From contig NC_079312.1 in the NCBI RefSeq assembly GCF_029931775.1, positions 8,501,821 to 8,565,820 of the forward strand: a stretch of DNA of 64,000 nucleotides. The letters run 5' to 3'. A program made the position numbers and the translations under genes. The DNA is from Euleptes europaea (lineage: Eukaryota > Chordata > Lepidosauria > Squamata > Sphaerodactylidae). Shown here piece after piece: positions 36,632 to 48,076 of this stretch. Position 1 is the first letter of the stretch. Each line of letters begins with the position of its first letter. Below the pieces are notes generated by a model. It was given only the letters and a program-made list of their open reading frames with translations, did no database searches and was not told the DNA's origin.

Positions 36632-37790
36632 AGTCCTCCAAAATGTCCTATCTTTGACAGCCTGGCTCAGATCTTGCAAATTGAGGGCCGTGGCTTCCTT
36701 TATAGAATCATTCCATCTCTTGTTGGGTCTTCCCCTTTTCCTGCTGCCTTCAACTTTACCTAGCATGATTGTCTTTTCCAGTGACTCTTGTCTTCTCATA
36801 ATATGTCCTAAATACGACAGCCTCAGTTTAGTCATTTTGGCTTCCAGGGTCAGTTCAGGCTTGATTTGATCTAAAACCCACTGTCCAGGATATCCGTAAC
36901 ACTCTCCTCCAACACCACATTTCAAAGTAATGTACTTTCTTGCTATCAACTTTCTTCATTGTCCAGCTCTCACACCCATATATAGTAACAAGGAATACGA
37001 TGGCATGAATTAATCTGAACTTGGTTACCATTGACACATCCTTACACTTCAGAATCTTTTCTAGCTCCTTCCCAGTCTCAATCTCCTTCTGATTTCTTGG
37101 CTGCACTCTCCCTTTTGGTTGATGATGGAACCAAGGAATAGAAAGTCTTCAACAATTTCAGTTTCCTCATCGTCAACCTTAAAGTTGTGTAATTCTTCTG
37201 TATTCATTACTTTTGTCTTCTTGATGTTCAGCTGCAGTCCTGCTTTGGCACTTTCTCTTTTAACTTCCAGCAGTAGTCGTTTCAAGTCTTCGCTATTTTC
37301 TGCCAGTAATGTAGTATCATCAGCATACCTCAAATTGTTAATGTTCCTCTCCACAATTTTCACTCCACCTTCCTCTAAATCTAATCCAGCTTTCCTAATG
37401 ATATGTTCTGCTTACAGATAGAAGAGGTAGGGGGATAAAATACATCCTTGTCTAACACCTTTGCCAATTAGAAACCATTCTGTTTCTCCATATTCTGTCC
37501 TAACCGTGGCCTCTTGTCCAGAATACAGGTTGCGCATCAAAACGATCAGATGTGGTGGCACTCCCATTTCCTTTAAAACCAGCCACAGCTTTTCATGATC
37601 CACACAGTCAAAAGCTTTGCTGTAATTTATGAAACACAAGCTGATTTTCTTCTGAAATTCTCTCGTATGCTCCACTGATCTCTAGTGCCTCTTCCTCTTC
37701 TGAATCCAGCTTGAACATCAGGCATTTCTCGTTCCATATATGGTAACAGTCTTTGTTGTAAAGTGGGGTATAAATCTAATGAAATAAAAT
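36632..37790 (-). mobile_element. Bov-B (RTE) LINE fragment in the long intron, unit 2
   Basis: Encodes DVQAGFRRGRGTRDQ (37,627-37,824), FINYSKAFDCVDHEKLW (37,412-37,675), NLRYADDTTLLAENSED (37,061-37,363) and WCWRRVLRI. Same insertion as 17,142 and 60,633. Broken frames. Confidence 0.88.
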
Positions 37791-38534
37791 TTAAAAAATC
37801 ACTGGATCTAACAATACCAGCCATATCATCTCAGGTTCATTCACTTGTTCCTCTTTCAGTGTTATATATATGTCAACAAAAGTCCGCAATGCCCTTCCGC
37901 TCTGTGCAAACAGACAAACAGGTCAGTTCCTATGCAAAAGAATAAAAGGACATATATCTGACATTAAAAACGACCACTTGAAAGCCAGTGGCAGATTATA
38001 TTAATCTTCCAGATCATTCATTTGCTTACCTGAGAGTTGCAGTCCTTATCCAATAACTACCACTTGAAAGCCAGTGGCAGATTATATTAATCTTCCAGAT
38101 CATTCATTTGCTGACCTGAGAGTCGCAGTCCTAATCCAAAGCAGCTTCAAGGAAATATTACAATGTAACATTGATGACTTTAATATTCTTGTCGCACTAC
38201 AAATGCTAATTTCCTGCTAAATGCTAATTTTCTAAGCATTTCTATTATGCTGTAATCTATCTTCTTACAAGGTGCACTGTACCTCTTCATCCTGAGTTTT
38301 TTCTTTGCAGCACCCTTCCCACTTTCTGACTAGGATATAAGGACACATACTTACCTGGCAGGGGAGACACCTTGATCACGAAGGAGGTTTTCCCAGGGTG
38401 AGGCTCATCCCTTGCACTGCGGGTGGGCTGACCCCTGCAATTTTCCCAAATGCGGGAAACTCGACTGATATAAGGACTCAGAGATCTCCATTCTGACTCG
38501 TATATGATGAAATCACTTCAGATCACGTGAAGCA
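37791..38534 (+). mobile_element. Penelope-like GIY-YIG remnant with local tandem duplication and a U1 retrocopy inside
   Basis: Equivalent to 18,346-18,853. An 85-bp stretch (37,972-38,057) is repeated at 38,058-38,140 in this unit only, and the U1-derived insertion lies at 38,347-38,467. Confidence 0.68.
38347..38467 (+). pseudogene. 3'-truncated U1 snRNA retropseudogene
   Basis: It begins exactly at the U1 5' end (ATACTTACCTGGCAGGGGAG) and runs 121 nt to AAACTCGACTG after stem-loop III, so it lacks the Sm site and stem-loop IV. ATATAAGGACAC (38,335-38,346) and ATATAAGGACTC (38,468-38,479) are a 12-bp target duplication with one mismatch. There is no A tail. Units 1 and 3 have the empty site. 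It cannot act as a splicing RNA. Confidence 0.95.
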
Positions 38535-38535
38535 A

Positions 38536-38933
38536 TGGTATCGCTTTACTCTGCTCTGGTTAGACCTCACCTAGAGTATTGTGTTCAGTTTTGGGCACCA
38601 CAATTTCAGAAAGATGTAGACACGCTGGAACGTGTCCAGAGGAGAGCCGCAAAGATGGTGAGGGGTCTAGAGACCAAGTCCTGTGAGGAAAGGTTGAAGG
38701 AGCTGGGTATGTTTAACCTGAAGAGGAGAAGACTGAGAGAGGACATAATAACCATCTTCAAGTACTTGAAGGGCTGTCATATAGAGGAGGGTGTCAAGTT
38801 GTTTTCTGTTGCCCCAGATGGTCGGACCAGAATGAATGGGTTGAAAATAAAAGAGTTTCCATCTAGACATTAGGAAGAAATTTCTAACAGAGCGGTTCCT
38901 CAGTGGAACAGGTTTCCTCTTGAGGTGGTAAAC
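38536..38933 (+). mobile_element. CR1 LINE 3' end, left part (continues 39,461-39,696)
   Basis: Encodes [20 protein letters not shown] to [17 protein letters not shown]. Interrupted by the solo LTR. Confidence 0.9.
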
Positions 38934-39460
38934 TGTCAGACTTCAGTACCTCTATGATTCTTTAATAGGGAACTTCACTCCAGACGTAGCAGCGAGTTGA
39001 AAGTTTTATTAAGAAAGCAATAGGTTCAGAAGGTCCATACAAACATAAGGCCTGGATACAGATGTGGGGGAACACCGGACATATTTATAGGGACATACAA
39101 TAGAATTGATTACATTAGGAACAGAACACAAAAGGACATGGTGTAGCAGAGCTGTCTTGAACGGATCAGATACAATGTAACAGTAAGAACAGTGATCTCC
39201 GGTGATCTCCCATTAAGAAACCTACATGTGAAATTGATGCGTAAATGGCTGGGCGATCTCCCAGGCTCTCAGGCATTGTTCCTCGGTCCCTGATATCAAA
39301 GCAGTGAATCTCAGGGCGATTCCCCATAGAAACGCAGATGCCGGGCGTGTGATGGCTTAGAAGTGTGTGGGGGGGGAACGGAACTGGTCTGGACTCCATT
39401 TTTTTGTAGTGAGGAGCCATCTTGTTAGAACCGGGGCCCGACTGGATGCCCTCACTGACA
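38934..39460 (-). mobile_element. Solo LTR (retrovirus-like), 527 bp, unit 2
   Basis: Ends TGTCAG and CTGACA. TAAAC (38,929-38,933) and TAAGC (39,461-39,465) are a 5-bp target duplication with one mismatch. On the minus strand a TATAAATA box near 39,090 and an AATAAA signal near 39,010 give the LTR order U3-R-U5. No internal region is present, so it is a recombined fossil. Shared with unit 3, absent from unit 1. Confidence 0.9.
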
Positions 39461-39696
39461 TAAGCTCTCCTTCCCTAGAGGTTTTTAAGCAGAGACTGGA
39501 TGGCCATCTGTCAGCAATGCTGATTCTATGACCTTAGACAGTTCATAAGAAGGAGGGCATCTTGGCCATCCTCTGTGCATGGAGCAGGGGTCATTGGGTG
39601 TATGTGTGGGGGGCGGTAGTTGTGAATTTCCTGCATTGTGCAGGGGGTTGGAATAGATGACCCTGGTCGTCCCTTCCAACTCTATGATTCTATGAA
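39461..39696 (+). mobile_element. CR1 LINE 3' end, right part
   Basis: Ends CCCTTCCAACTCTATGATTC plus TATGA, the CR1 terminal repeat. A Penelope-like tail (39,697-39,775) follows up to the exon. Confidence 0.88.
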
Positions 39697-39824
39697 AGGA
39701 GCCTTCACTCTTGAAAGCTTCTAGCCAGAAACTCTTGTTGGTTTCTAAGGTGCTACTGGATTTGGAATTAGATATTTGTGGAAACTGTCATATCATGACA
39801 CCAGGTTCCCATTTCTTTCAGCAG

Positions 39825-42211
39825 GAGATGTTTGGGAGTCAGCGAGCAAAGGAAAAGATCACCCCTTGAGGGAGAAAGCTGATATGTATTCAGACATGAA
39901 AGAGAAGGTTGAACATTATGATGCTCTGAGGAAGAAGGAGGGAAAACATTCACATAAAGGGAGGAATAATTCCAGTCTTTTACAGGGCGACCACTCTCTA
40001 CAGGAAAAAATACACCAAGGAGGCAAGAGGAGTGATTGCATTGCAAGGACAGGAAATTTTACTGAAAAATCAGTTATTAAAATTCAACAAAACACCTGTA
40101 CCAGAAAAAAAGTATATAAATGCCTGGAGTGTGGGAAAAGCTTCCGACTGAGTGGAAAACTTGCCATCCATCAACTAATTCATACTGGGGAGAAACCATA
40201 CACATGCCTGGAGTGTGGGAAGAGCTTCAGGAGGAGTGGAAACCTAATTCGCCATCAAAGAATTCATACAGGGGAGAAACCATATAAATGCATGGAGTGC
40301 GAGAAGAGCTTCGGAAGGAGTGGACACCTAATTTCCCATCAAAGAATTCACACAGGGGAGAAACCATATAAATGCATGGAGTGCGGGAAGAGCTTCGGAA
40401 GGAGTGGACACCTAATTTCCCATCAAAGAATTCACACAAGGGAAGAACCATATAAATGCCTAGAGTGTGGGAAAAGCTTCAGTAGGAGTGGAGACCTTAC
40501 TTCCCATCAAATAATTCACAGTGGAGGGAAACCATATACATGCCTGGAGTGTGGGAAAAGCTTTAGGAAGAGTGGATACCTAACTGTCCATCAAAGGATT
40601 CACTCAGGGGAGAAACCATATAAATGCATGGAGTGCGGGAAAAGCTACAGGGAGAGTGGATACCTAAATGTGCATCAAAGGATTCACTCAGGGGAGAAAC
40701 CATATAAATGCATGGAGTGTGGGAAAAGCTACAGGGAGAGTGGATACCTAAATGTCCATCAAAGAATTCACACAGGGGAGAAACCATATTCATGCCTGGA
40801 GTGTGGGAAAAGTTTCAGTCGTAATGGCACTCTTAGTAGACATCAAAGAATTCACACAGAGAAACCACATAAATGTCTGGAGTGTGGGAAAAGCTTCTGT
40901 AATAATGCAAAACTTTCTTCCCATCAAAGGATTCACACAGGGGAGAAACCATATCAATGCCCGGAGTGTGGGAAAAGCTTCAGAAATAATCGCAGACTTA
41001 CTGTCCATCATAAAATTCACACAGGGGAGAAACCATATCAATGTCTGGAGTGTGGGAAAAGCTTCAGTAATAATGCAAAACTTTCTTCCCATCAAAGGAT
41101 TCACACGGGGGAGAAACCATATCAATGCCTGGAATGTGGGAAAAGCTTCAGAAATAATTGCAGACTTACTGTCCATCATAAAATTCACACAGGGGAGAAA
41201 CCATATCAATGTCTGGAGTGTGGGAAAAGCTTCAGTAATAATGCAAAACTTTCTTCCCATCAAAGGATTCACACAGGGGAGAAACCATATCAATGCCTGG
41301 AGTGTGGGAAAAGCTTCAGTTGGAATGACAGTCTTTCTTCCCATCAAAGGATTCACACAGGGGAGAAACCATATCAATGCCTGGAGTGTGGGAAAAGCTT
41401 CAGTCATAATAAGAGTCTTACTTTCCATCAAAGGATTCACACAGGGGAGAAACCATATCCATGCCTGGAGTGTGGGAAAAGCTTCAGAGATAATGGGAGT
41501 CTTACTTACCATCAAAGAGTTCACACAGGGGAGAAACCTTATAAGTGCCTGCAGTGTGGGAAAAGTTTCAGTCGTAATAGCACTCTTACTAACCATCAAA
41601 GAATTCACACAGAGAAACCACATAAATGTCTGGAGTGTGGGAAAAGCTTCAGTAATAATGCAAAACTTTCTTCCCATCAAAGGATTCACACCGGGGAGAA
41701 ACCATATGAATGCCTGGAGTGTGGGGAAAGCTTCAGTCGGAATTACATTCTTACTTCCCATCAAAGAATTCACACAGGGGAGAAACCTTATAAGTGCCTG
41801 GAGTGTGGGAAACGTTTCATTTGTAATGGCCATCTTACTAGACATCAAAGAATTCACACAGGGCAGGACCTATGTAAATGTGTGGAGTGTGGGAAAAGCT
41901 TCTGTAATGATGCAAAACTTTATTCCCATCAAATGATCCATACAGGGGAGAAACCATATAAATGTCTGGAGTGTGGGAAAAACTTCAGGCGGAGAGATAG
42001 TCTTACTTCCCATCAAAGAATTCACATGGAGGAGAAACCATATAAATGCCTGGAGTGTGGAAAAAGGTTCAGTTCGAATACTGGTCTTACTTACCATCAA
42101 AGAGTTCACACAGGGGAGAAACCATATTCCTGCCCGGAGTGTGGGAAAAGCTTCCGTGACAGTGGAAAACTTAGTACCCATCAAAGAATTCACACAGGAG
42201 GAACCATATAA
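39825..42211 (+). CDS. Unit 2 zinc-finger exon: 25-repeat C2H2 array
   Basis: Acceptor TTTCAGCAG|G, phase 1. The 96-codon linker is nearly identical to unit 1. The array at 40,115-42,208 has 25 repeats, all with C2H2 ligands, then TAA. Repeats 9 and 18 are followed by a one-residue-shorter linker (HTEKPH). Repeat 1 and the last four ([39 protein letters not shown]) match unit 1. Repeats 2-8 (RRSGNLIR, GRSGHLIS twice, SRSGDL, RKSGYL, RESGYL twice) have no counterpart there. Repeats 11-12 and 13-14 are a duplicated pair. With all six upstream exons the protein would be 991 aa; the DNA target should differ from unit 1. Confidence 0.97.
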
Positions 42212-42360
42212 ATGCCGAGTGTCGGAAAACTTCCGTCTCCATAATCAGCTTACTTACCATCATACGATTGGCATAGGGGGAAAACCATATATATGTCAGT
42301 AGTGTGAGGAAAGCTTATTTTCACACACAGTGGGTAAAGCATATGAATGATCATACTTAC
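42212..42360 (+). pseudogene. Decayed zinc fingers beyond the unit 2 stop
   Basis: Same ruined repeats as after unit 1 (CCGAGTGTCGGAAAACTTCC; ACTTACCATCATACGATTGG). They support an ancestral shortening of the array. Confidence 0.8.
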
Positions 42361-43688
42361 AGCTAGTACCCTGGTGACACCCACCAGTCACAGAGTGGTT
42401 TCTGATGTCAGTCCACTGAGGGACAGAAAGGGTACACCCAGTCCCCACCCACCGATGCCGCCACACCCCTTGACCCCCTCTCCCATTGGGAGGAAAAACC
42501 GAGCAACTGTGTAACCATAATAGGACTGTGATGTGAGCAACACTCCAGGGTACCCCACAGATGAGTCACAGAGGATTGTCACTGTCTACATGGAGTTTTG
42601 GATTCACGGAGAATTACACCTGATCACACAGTCCCGTCCCCCTGGAACAAATAGCAGCTTCAGAGAGAAGACCCTAGGGTTTCACATCTCCACTGATCTC
42701 CGTTTCCTTCCCACACATGGCCCACTCCAAGCTCAATTCCAAGATTTCTCAAAATTTCCGGAGTCAGAACCGGCAAGCCTGGATAAGTGTTTCAGTCATG
42801 GGCCCATCAGGCAGTGGTGTGGCATATACTGGGGGGAACAGATGACAACACCCTCAACTGAGTCCTAAACACACCTCCCCCCATACTCCTTTAGGGAAGG
42901 GTGCCCATGTGTCAAAAGGGCACATAAAGCTGAACTGCTCGGGAGGCCAGGGATGGTAGCTCAAAGAAATAGCACACCTGTTCTAATAATCCACCTTTGA
43001 AATTCACAATTCACAGATCTGTGCTGCCTAACGGTACTAAAATTATACACACAATTTTCTTCAGTAAAGCGAAACAAATTTCCTGCCGAAGATCATTATG
43101 CTTTCCCCCCCTTAGACTATTCAAAAATCCATGGTAAAAGTAAACGAGATACTCTAAAATCTTTCATTTTCCTGTCAAAAATGCCGGTTTTTTACTTACA
43201 ATCCAGTTTGGTGTTGCCACGCTATATTTAGGAATGTACATAATGATGTGAACAAAAGACCCATGGACGTATTTAAGAAAAGCTGGAAATTGTATAATGA
43301 ATATGTGTCTTAAACTGCTTTTTAAATCTGTAAGATAAGTTGCTGAGTAATATAATTAATCTTATCAATGTATCTGGTAGATGAAGACTAGAATCTAGGG
43401 AATTCAATTAAGTTCTTTGTCTTTTATTAACTGGAATATATAGTATTCAAGATGAATAAACAATAGTTAAAGTTGGTTATAATAGTATGCATTATCTAGA
43501 ATACAAAAAGAATGTTTGAATAGACTAATAAGCAATTCACTAGTAAAAATAATAAAATGAAGTTAATTTTTTATTAATTGAAAGTAAGAGGAAGATAGAA
43601 TGTAGTAAAATGGTATTTGTTCACCCGGAATAGTGTTGTTTTGTTATATGTTAGAATAGGGAAGTTTATTGTTGTGTACTGTATTGTA
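42361..43688. other. Unit 2 3'-flanking region
   Basis: Matches 22,386-23,711 with few differences. Probable 3' UTR and spacer. No further exon is seen. Confidence 0.6.
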
Positions 43689-44008
43689 CATAGGAGCCCC
43701 GTAGCGCAGAATGGTAAGCTGCAGTACTGCAGTCCAAGCTCTGCTCACGACCTGAGTTCTATCCTGACGGAAGTCAGTTTCTGTTAGCCGGCTCAAGGTT
43801 GACACAGCCTTCCATCCTTCCGAGGTCAGTAAAATGAGTACCCGGCTTGCTGGGGGTAAAGGGAAGATGACTTGGGAAGGCACTGGCAAACCACCCCATA
43901 AAAAAATTCTGCCTACTAAATGTCGGGATGTGACGTCACCCCATGGGTCAGGAATGACCCAGCGCTTGTACAGGGGACCTTTACCTTTTTTTTTTTTTTT
44001 ACTTTTTC
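43689..44008 (+). mobile_element. tRNA-derived SINE, unit 2 spacer copy
   Basis: Same insertion as 23,712. CTGTATTGTA (43,679-43,688) and CTGTATTGTC (44,009-44,018) flank it, and the T-rich tail is longer here. Confidence 0.88.
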
Positions 44009-44110
44009 CTGTATTGTCATGTTTGACATGTTTGTATGGTTTTGTTTTGAGTTGTAAGTAAATGGAAAATAAACACATTTCATGAAAAAATATATTTAGG
44101 AATGTATAAG

Positions 44111-46462
44111 GAATGTCACGGTTCGGGCCGTTAAGTGCCTACACTCTTAGAAAGGACCCCTTCCTGAGAAGGGATATGTTATCTTATTCAGCGAGACACT
44201 ACTAGACCGGAATCAACGGTTCCTAGAAACTTGTTATTGCTCCTAGAACGTCTCTTGAACACGCCAATAAATTTATAATAATGGACAAGAGTAGAAGTAT
44301 ATAAGAAACACATTTATTTACGTTATATAATATATGCTTTTTAGTTGCAAAGCCATAAAATATCATATAAGGATAGACATCATTAGTCTTAAACATGTTC
44401 ATGTAGCAAGTAATCATTCACATTCTCTATGCCTCCATAAAGGAGTATCTTAGTCAGAATATACTCATAAAGTATCCTTAGTGCAATGCACTTTCATTCA
44501 GAATATAAGGTTACAGAAATCCTGTCAAAATATGGTTAATTCTTTGGAGAAAGATTTGGTTAGAAACATCCTAACTTAAATCATTCAAAACATCATAACA
44601 TTTCTGTACAGAAGACACCCTATACCTTGCTGTAGTCAAAAAGGGCAAGAGTCCAGTAGCACCTTAAAGACTAACAAAAATATTTTCTGGTAGGGTATGA
44701 GCTTTCGTGAGCCACAGCTCATACCCTACCAGAAAATATTTTTGTTAGTCTTTAAGATGCTACTGGACTCTTGCCCTTTTTGACTACTGAAGACAGACTA
44801 ACACGGCTACCCACTGTGATATACCTTGCTGTGTCATCTGTGTCATCTGGAGTCCTCTAAGAATCTAAGCTCTATGAGAACATATGAAGTTATCCCAGAG
44901 TATCTGTATTTGCTAAGTCTTGAATCCTTTAAAGACTAATATTAATGTTCTTAACTGATCATCTTTAAGATCAGGCATTGTGTATGTACATGCTATGCAC
45001 GCTCTTTCTAGTTTTAGACAGCAATGCTGAATATATAATATATGAATATATAAATACTATGTGTTAGCTTAAAGCTGTTTACAGTCTTTTTGACTGTGCC
45101 AATCTGTGTATGCACTGTACAATGTATCAACATTGTGCATATCTCACAGAGTACAGAGAGTCTCCTTTCCCTTCAGGAACATCTCTGGTCTCTTGCTCTG
45201 AGGAGGTTCAGAAGTCCCTGTGTTAAGTAGAGGACATTCTGACACAATCTCAGAGGTCTAGCTATTAGCTCTGTGCTCAGGATGCTCTTTAGCATTGGTA
45301 AGCCAAATAGGTTTAGTTGGTAAGAATCCATAAATCCAATGGACTCTCAGTGTTCCAATATATGGAAAGATCACTGCACTTAGATTCCCATTCAAAGAAT
45401 AGGAATTCTAAGGGTCTCCATTCCCTTCTAGGAATAGAGCAGTCCCACAAGAAGACTGTAAGTAAGATATGTTGAAATGTCCAGATCTTGATACTTCAAG
45501 ATACCTCAGAGAACTGCCGTCCACGCAAGGATCAGAGTTTCAATGTTTTACATCTCAAGCCTTTTTGAGATGGAGACATGTTACTTCAGACAGCTGCAGT
45601 CTGCCAGCTATAACACTCTGAAGTACTGGCTGTACTTATAGCTATATTTATACTGTTTCCAGACTCATTAAGAGTGAAAAAGGCTCCTTTATCCCCTCTT
45701 TCTTATCCATCGAGAGGGATGCCTTTATTCCCTCTTATCAGATGTCAGGAGCAGTGCAGCAATGGTTTGGTGAGCAGCTGCTCCCGTCTTGTGTCCTTAT
45801 ATGGACTTCCTTCCCTTTCAGTCCACTTTACTTAAAATATAAACACTCATTTCTGAGTTATATGATTATGGTATATACATTATTTGTACACCATCCTCTT
45901 CGTTAGGACAATATGCATTAAATGAGACTACTTAGAAATCTGTAGCACAACATTTAACTATATAACTCATAAAACACAATTATGGTTTACATTGTCATTT
46001 GCAAAGTGACATTGTTTACATTTGGTCAGCTGTATAGCCTTGAGCGAGATTACAGAAGAGCAAGAAAGCATTACTCATATCTTTGAGAGAACTTTAATGC
46101 CTTTAAGCTATAATAAGCACAGTTTCAGTATTAATGCACTCTTAGTACATTAAGAGATCTTGAGACCTTGAAAAGGACAAGTGTTCTTCCTTTGAGATTC
46201 TGACATCTGGTAGCTGAGTCAGAAAGGTGATTTTTATCAACCCTGGAAGGTACTCTGTGCTGCCCCTTCAAGGACAAAGCCAGAGTAACTTTAGTTAGCT
46301 TTTGATAGAGCTGACCTTGAGAGCATTCTGTCAGCCTTTTGTAATCTGACAGGCTTTTCATTACACAAACCTCTGCAGTGGCTCAGTTTGCATGATGTGT
46401 TTAAGCTCTATATGGAAGTAATTCTGCACATGTTCACATGATTATGTCAGGGCCTGTCACAC
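44111..46462. mobile_element. Unidentified AT-rich insertion of about 2.35 kb with TG...CA-like ends
   Basis: The spacer reads GTATAAG|CATACATCC in the unit 1 copy. Here about 2.35 kb separates the two halves, beginning TGTCACGGTTCGGGCC and ending GGGCCTGTCACA. No protein-coding stretch and no clear target duplication are seen. It could be a large LTR or a non-autonomous element; the family is unknown. A foldback insertion lies inside it. Confidence 0.55.
44633..44819. mobile_element. Foldback Penelope-like insertion, 187 bp, 12-bp target duplication
   Basis: Arms of about 67 bp (44,638-44,704 and 44,718-44,783) pair almost perfectly, then a tail ACAGACTAACACGGCTACCC. TATACCTTGCTG occurs at 44,621-44,632 and 44,820-44,831 as a perfect 12-bp target duplication. 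The sequence type (TAGTCTTTAAGATGCTACTGG) is that of Penelope-like terminal repeats. Confidence 0.8.
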
Positions 46463-46849
46463 ATACATCCAGGGTGTGTAGGTACAATAATTCTTTCTGT
46501 TAAAAAAAAAATCAAATGTAGCTATTAAATGAATCTAAGCAATTGCATATTACCCAAACTTCTATATTTCCTGATAATATACATACCAAACCGGGCTGGC
46601 ATTACAGAGTGTGCTCCTCATTGTCAACCCAAAAGAGATAGTATAAAAGAGATAGTACTAAAAGGTGATCACAGCCTTCCTTAAATAGAGCCTGTATGAT
46701 GTAATCTGCTATGACACTTCCTAATTAGAAGAGAGGTTAGAGAGAGAGAGAGAAAATGTGGGGCAGAGTGAGGGAAAAGCTACTATGCTCTTTACCTGGA
46801 AAAAAAATTTTTTTTAAACAACAGCAATGCACCCATGATATGCTGAGTT
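46463..46849. other. Spacer, right half, before unit 3
   Basis: Continuation of the shared spacer (matches 24,115-24,489), with a short local repeat of AAAGAGATAGTA at about 46,632. No gene is seen. Confidence 0.6.
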
Positions 46850-47040
46850 AATACCGAAAACCAAAAATCGTTGCAGACAAAGCCGATCAATTTCCCCATT
46901 CAAACCCTTTGGTGCAAGAGTTCCCAGAGTGTAGATTCAAAATGTTTCCCTCCTCTTTAAAAGTCTCTGTTGTTGAGAGGTCGCAGCTGATACTTGTTCC
47001 ACAACCCAGAAGCGAAGGTCTTCATTAGTGTGAGCACAGG
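46850..47040 (-). mobile_element. Penelope-like element fragment
   Basis: Equivalent to 5,735 and 24,490; same end-of-coding residues. Broken. Confidence 0.62.
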
Positions 47041-47057
47041 TGGTGAAATGATAAACT

Positions 47058-47180
47058 CACCCTTTGGAGGGTGGACTCTGTGGCATTATACCCTGCTGAA
47101 GCCTTTTCTCTCCCCAAAGCCTGCCCTCCTCAGACTCCACAGCCAAATCTCCAGGAGTTCCCCAAACCTAGCGACTTTTA
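47058..47180. mobile_element. MITE-like repeat fragment (AGGGTTGCC family)
   Basis: Same partial copy as 24,688. Confidence 0.65.
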
Positions 47181-47279
47181 CTGGCAGAACCAAGCCTAGA
47201 ATCTGTGGTTTCTTAGCAACAGCCACTTGGGGACTCTGGCTGTACCAAGCACATGTCTATTGCTGTGATAAGTTGTAAA

Positions 47280-47790
47280 GGGCTTTATAGCTCACTTTAG
47301 CCAATCTGTATTCTAGAGAGCAAGACCAGGCCATCAGCATATAATAATACAGGAACTGGATGACAGCACATGGATAGAGGTACCCTGCAGCCCCAGTACA
47401 AAATCATGGAGGTATAAATTAAAGAGATGGGGTGCAAGAACACAGCCCTGCCCTACTCCTGTCTGGACAGGGATTTGACTAGATAAGGAGCCCAAGTTCG
47501 GAATTAATCTCATGATTAATATCTGTTCCATAAACATGCCAGAGACAGATTCAAAGGCAGCTCTTAAATCAATAACTGCTGCTTACCAATGTCCAGGGGT
47601 GTCTAGCGAGTATTTCCAAATCAACGAAGCCTGCGTATAGCAATGCTCTGTGCTTGAGTGGCTTCTTCTAAAGCCTGCCTGCTCATCCGTCACCTATTTT
47701 TCCTCCTCCATCCATTGGAGCAGTTCCTTTTCCAAAAAAGTTGCATATAACTTACCAATGACTGCCAAGAGACTGGTTGATAATTTGGTG
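47280..47790 (-). mobile_element. LINE reverse-transcriptase fragment (family unresolved)
   Basis: Best copy of this fragment: LGSLSSQIPVQTGV, QGCVLAPHLFNLYLHDFVLG on the minus strand at 47,334-47,537 and a DEQAGFRR-type stretch near 47,680. Dead. Confidence 0.68.
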
Positions 47791-48076
47791 GATCCATCTT
47801 GTTGTTTTTATGTTCCTGCCTGCAGGTAATAGAAGGCCTCTCAAATCTGTGGAGCCCAGGCCATGAAGGGTCCAACTAACAGTCTTGCCCTGTATTCTGT
47901 ACCCCGAATCTCCTCCCTGCCCACCCTCTGGGGATGAGTCTTCCACTTGGAGTTAGCAGAACCTCTGCTCCCCAGATTTTGTGCTGCTGCTGCTTGTCTT
48001 TCTTTTCCTTGGGTCATCTGTAGCCATGTAAGACCTCACCCACATATCTGAATGAATTAGCAAGAGCATGTATTTA

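Noticed and set aside
38347-38467. Functional U1 snRNA gene
   Set aside because: Lacks the Sm site and last stem-loop, has no upstream snRNA promoter seen, and is flanked by a target duplication.
44633-44819. Hairpin as a microRNA precursor
   Set aside because: Arms are near-perfect over about 67 bp and belong to a mobile element with a 12-bp target duplication; no sign of a conserved miRNA.
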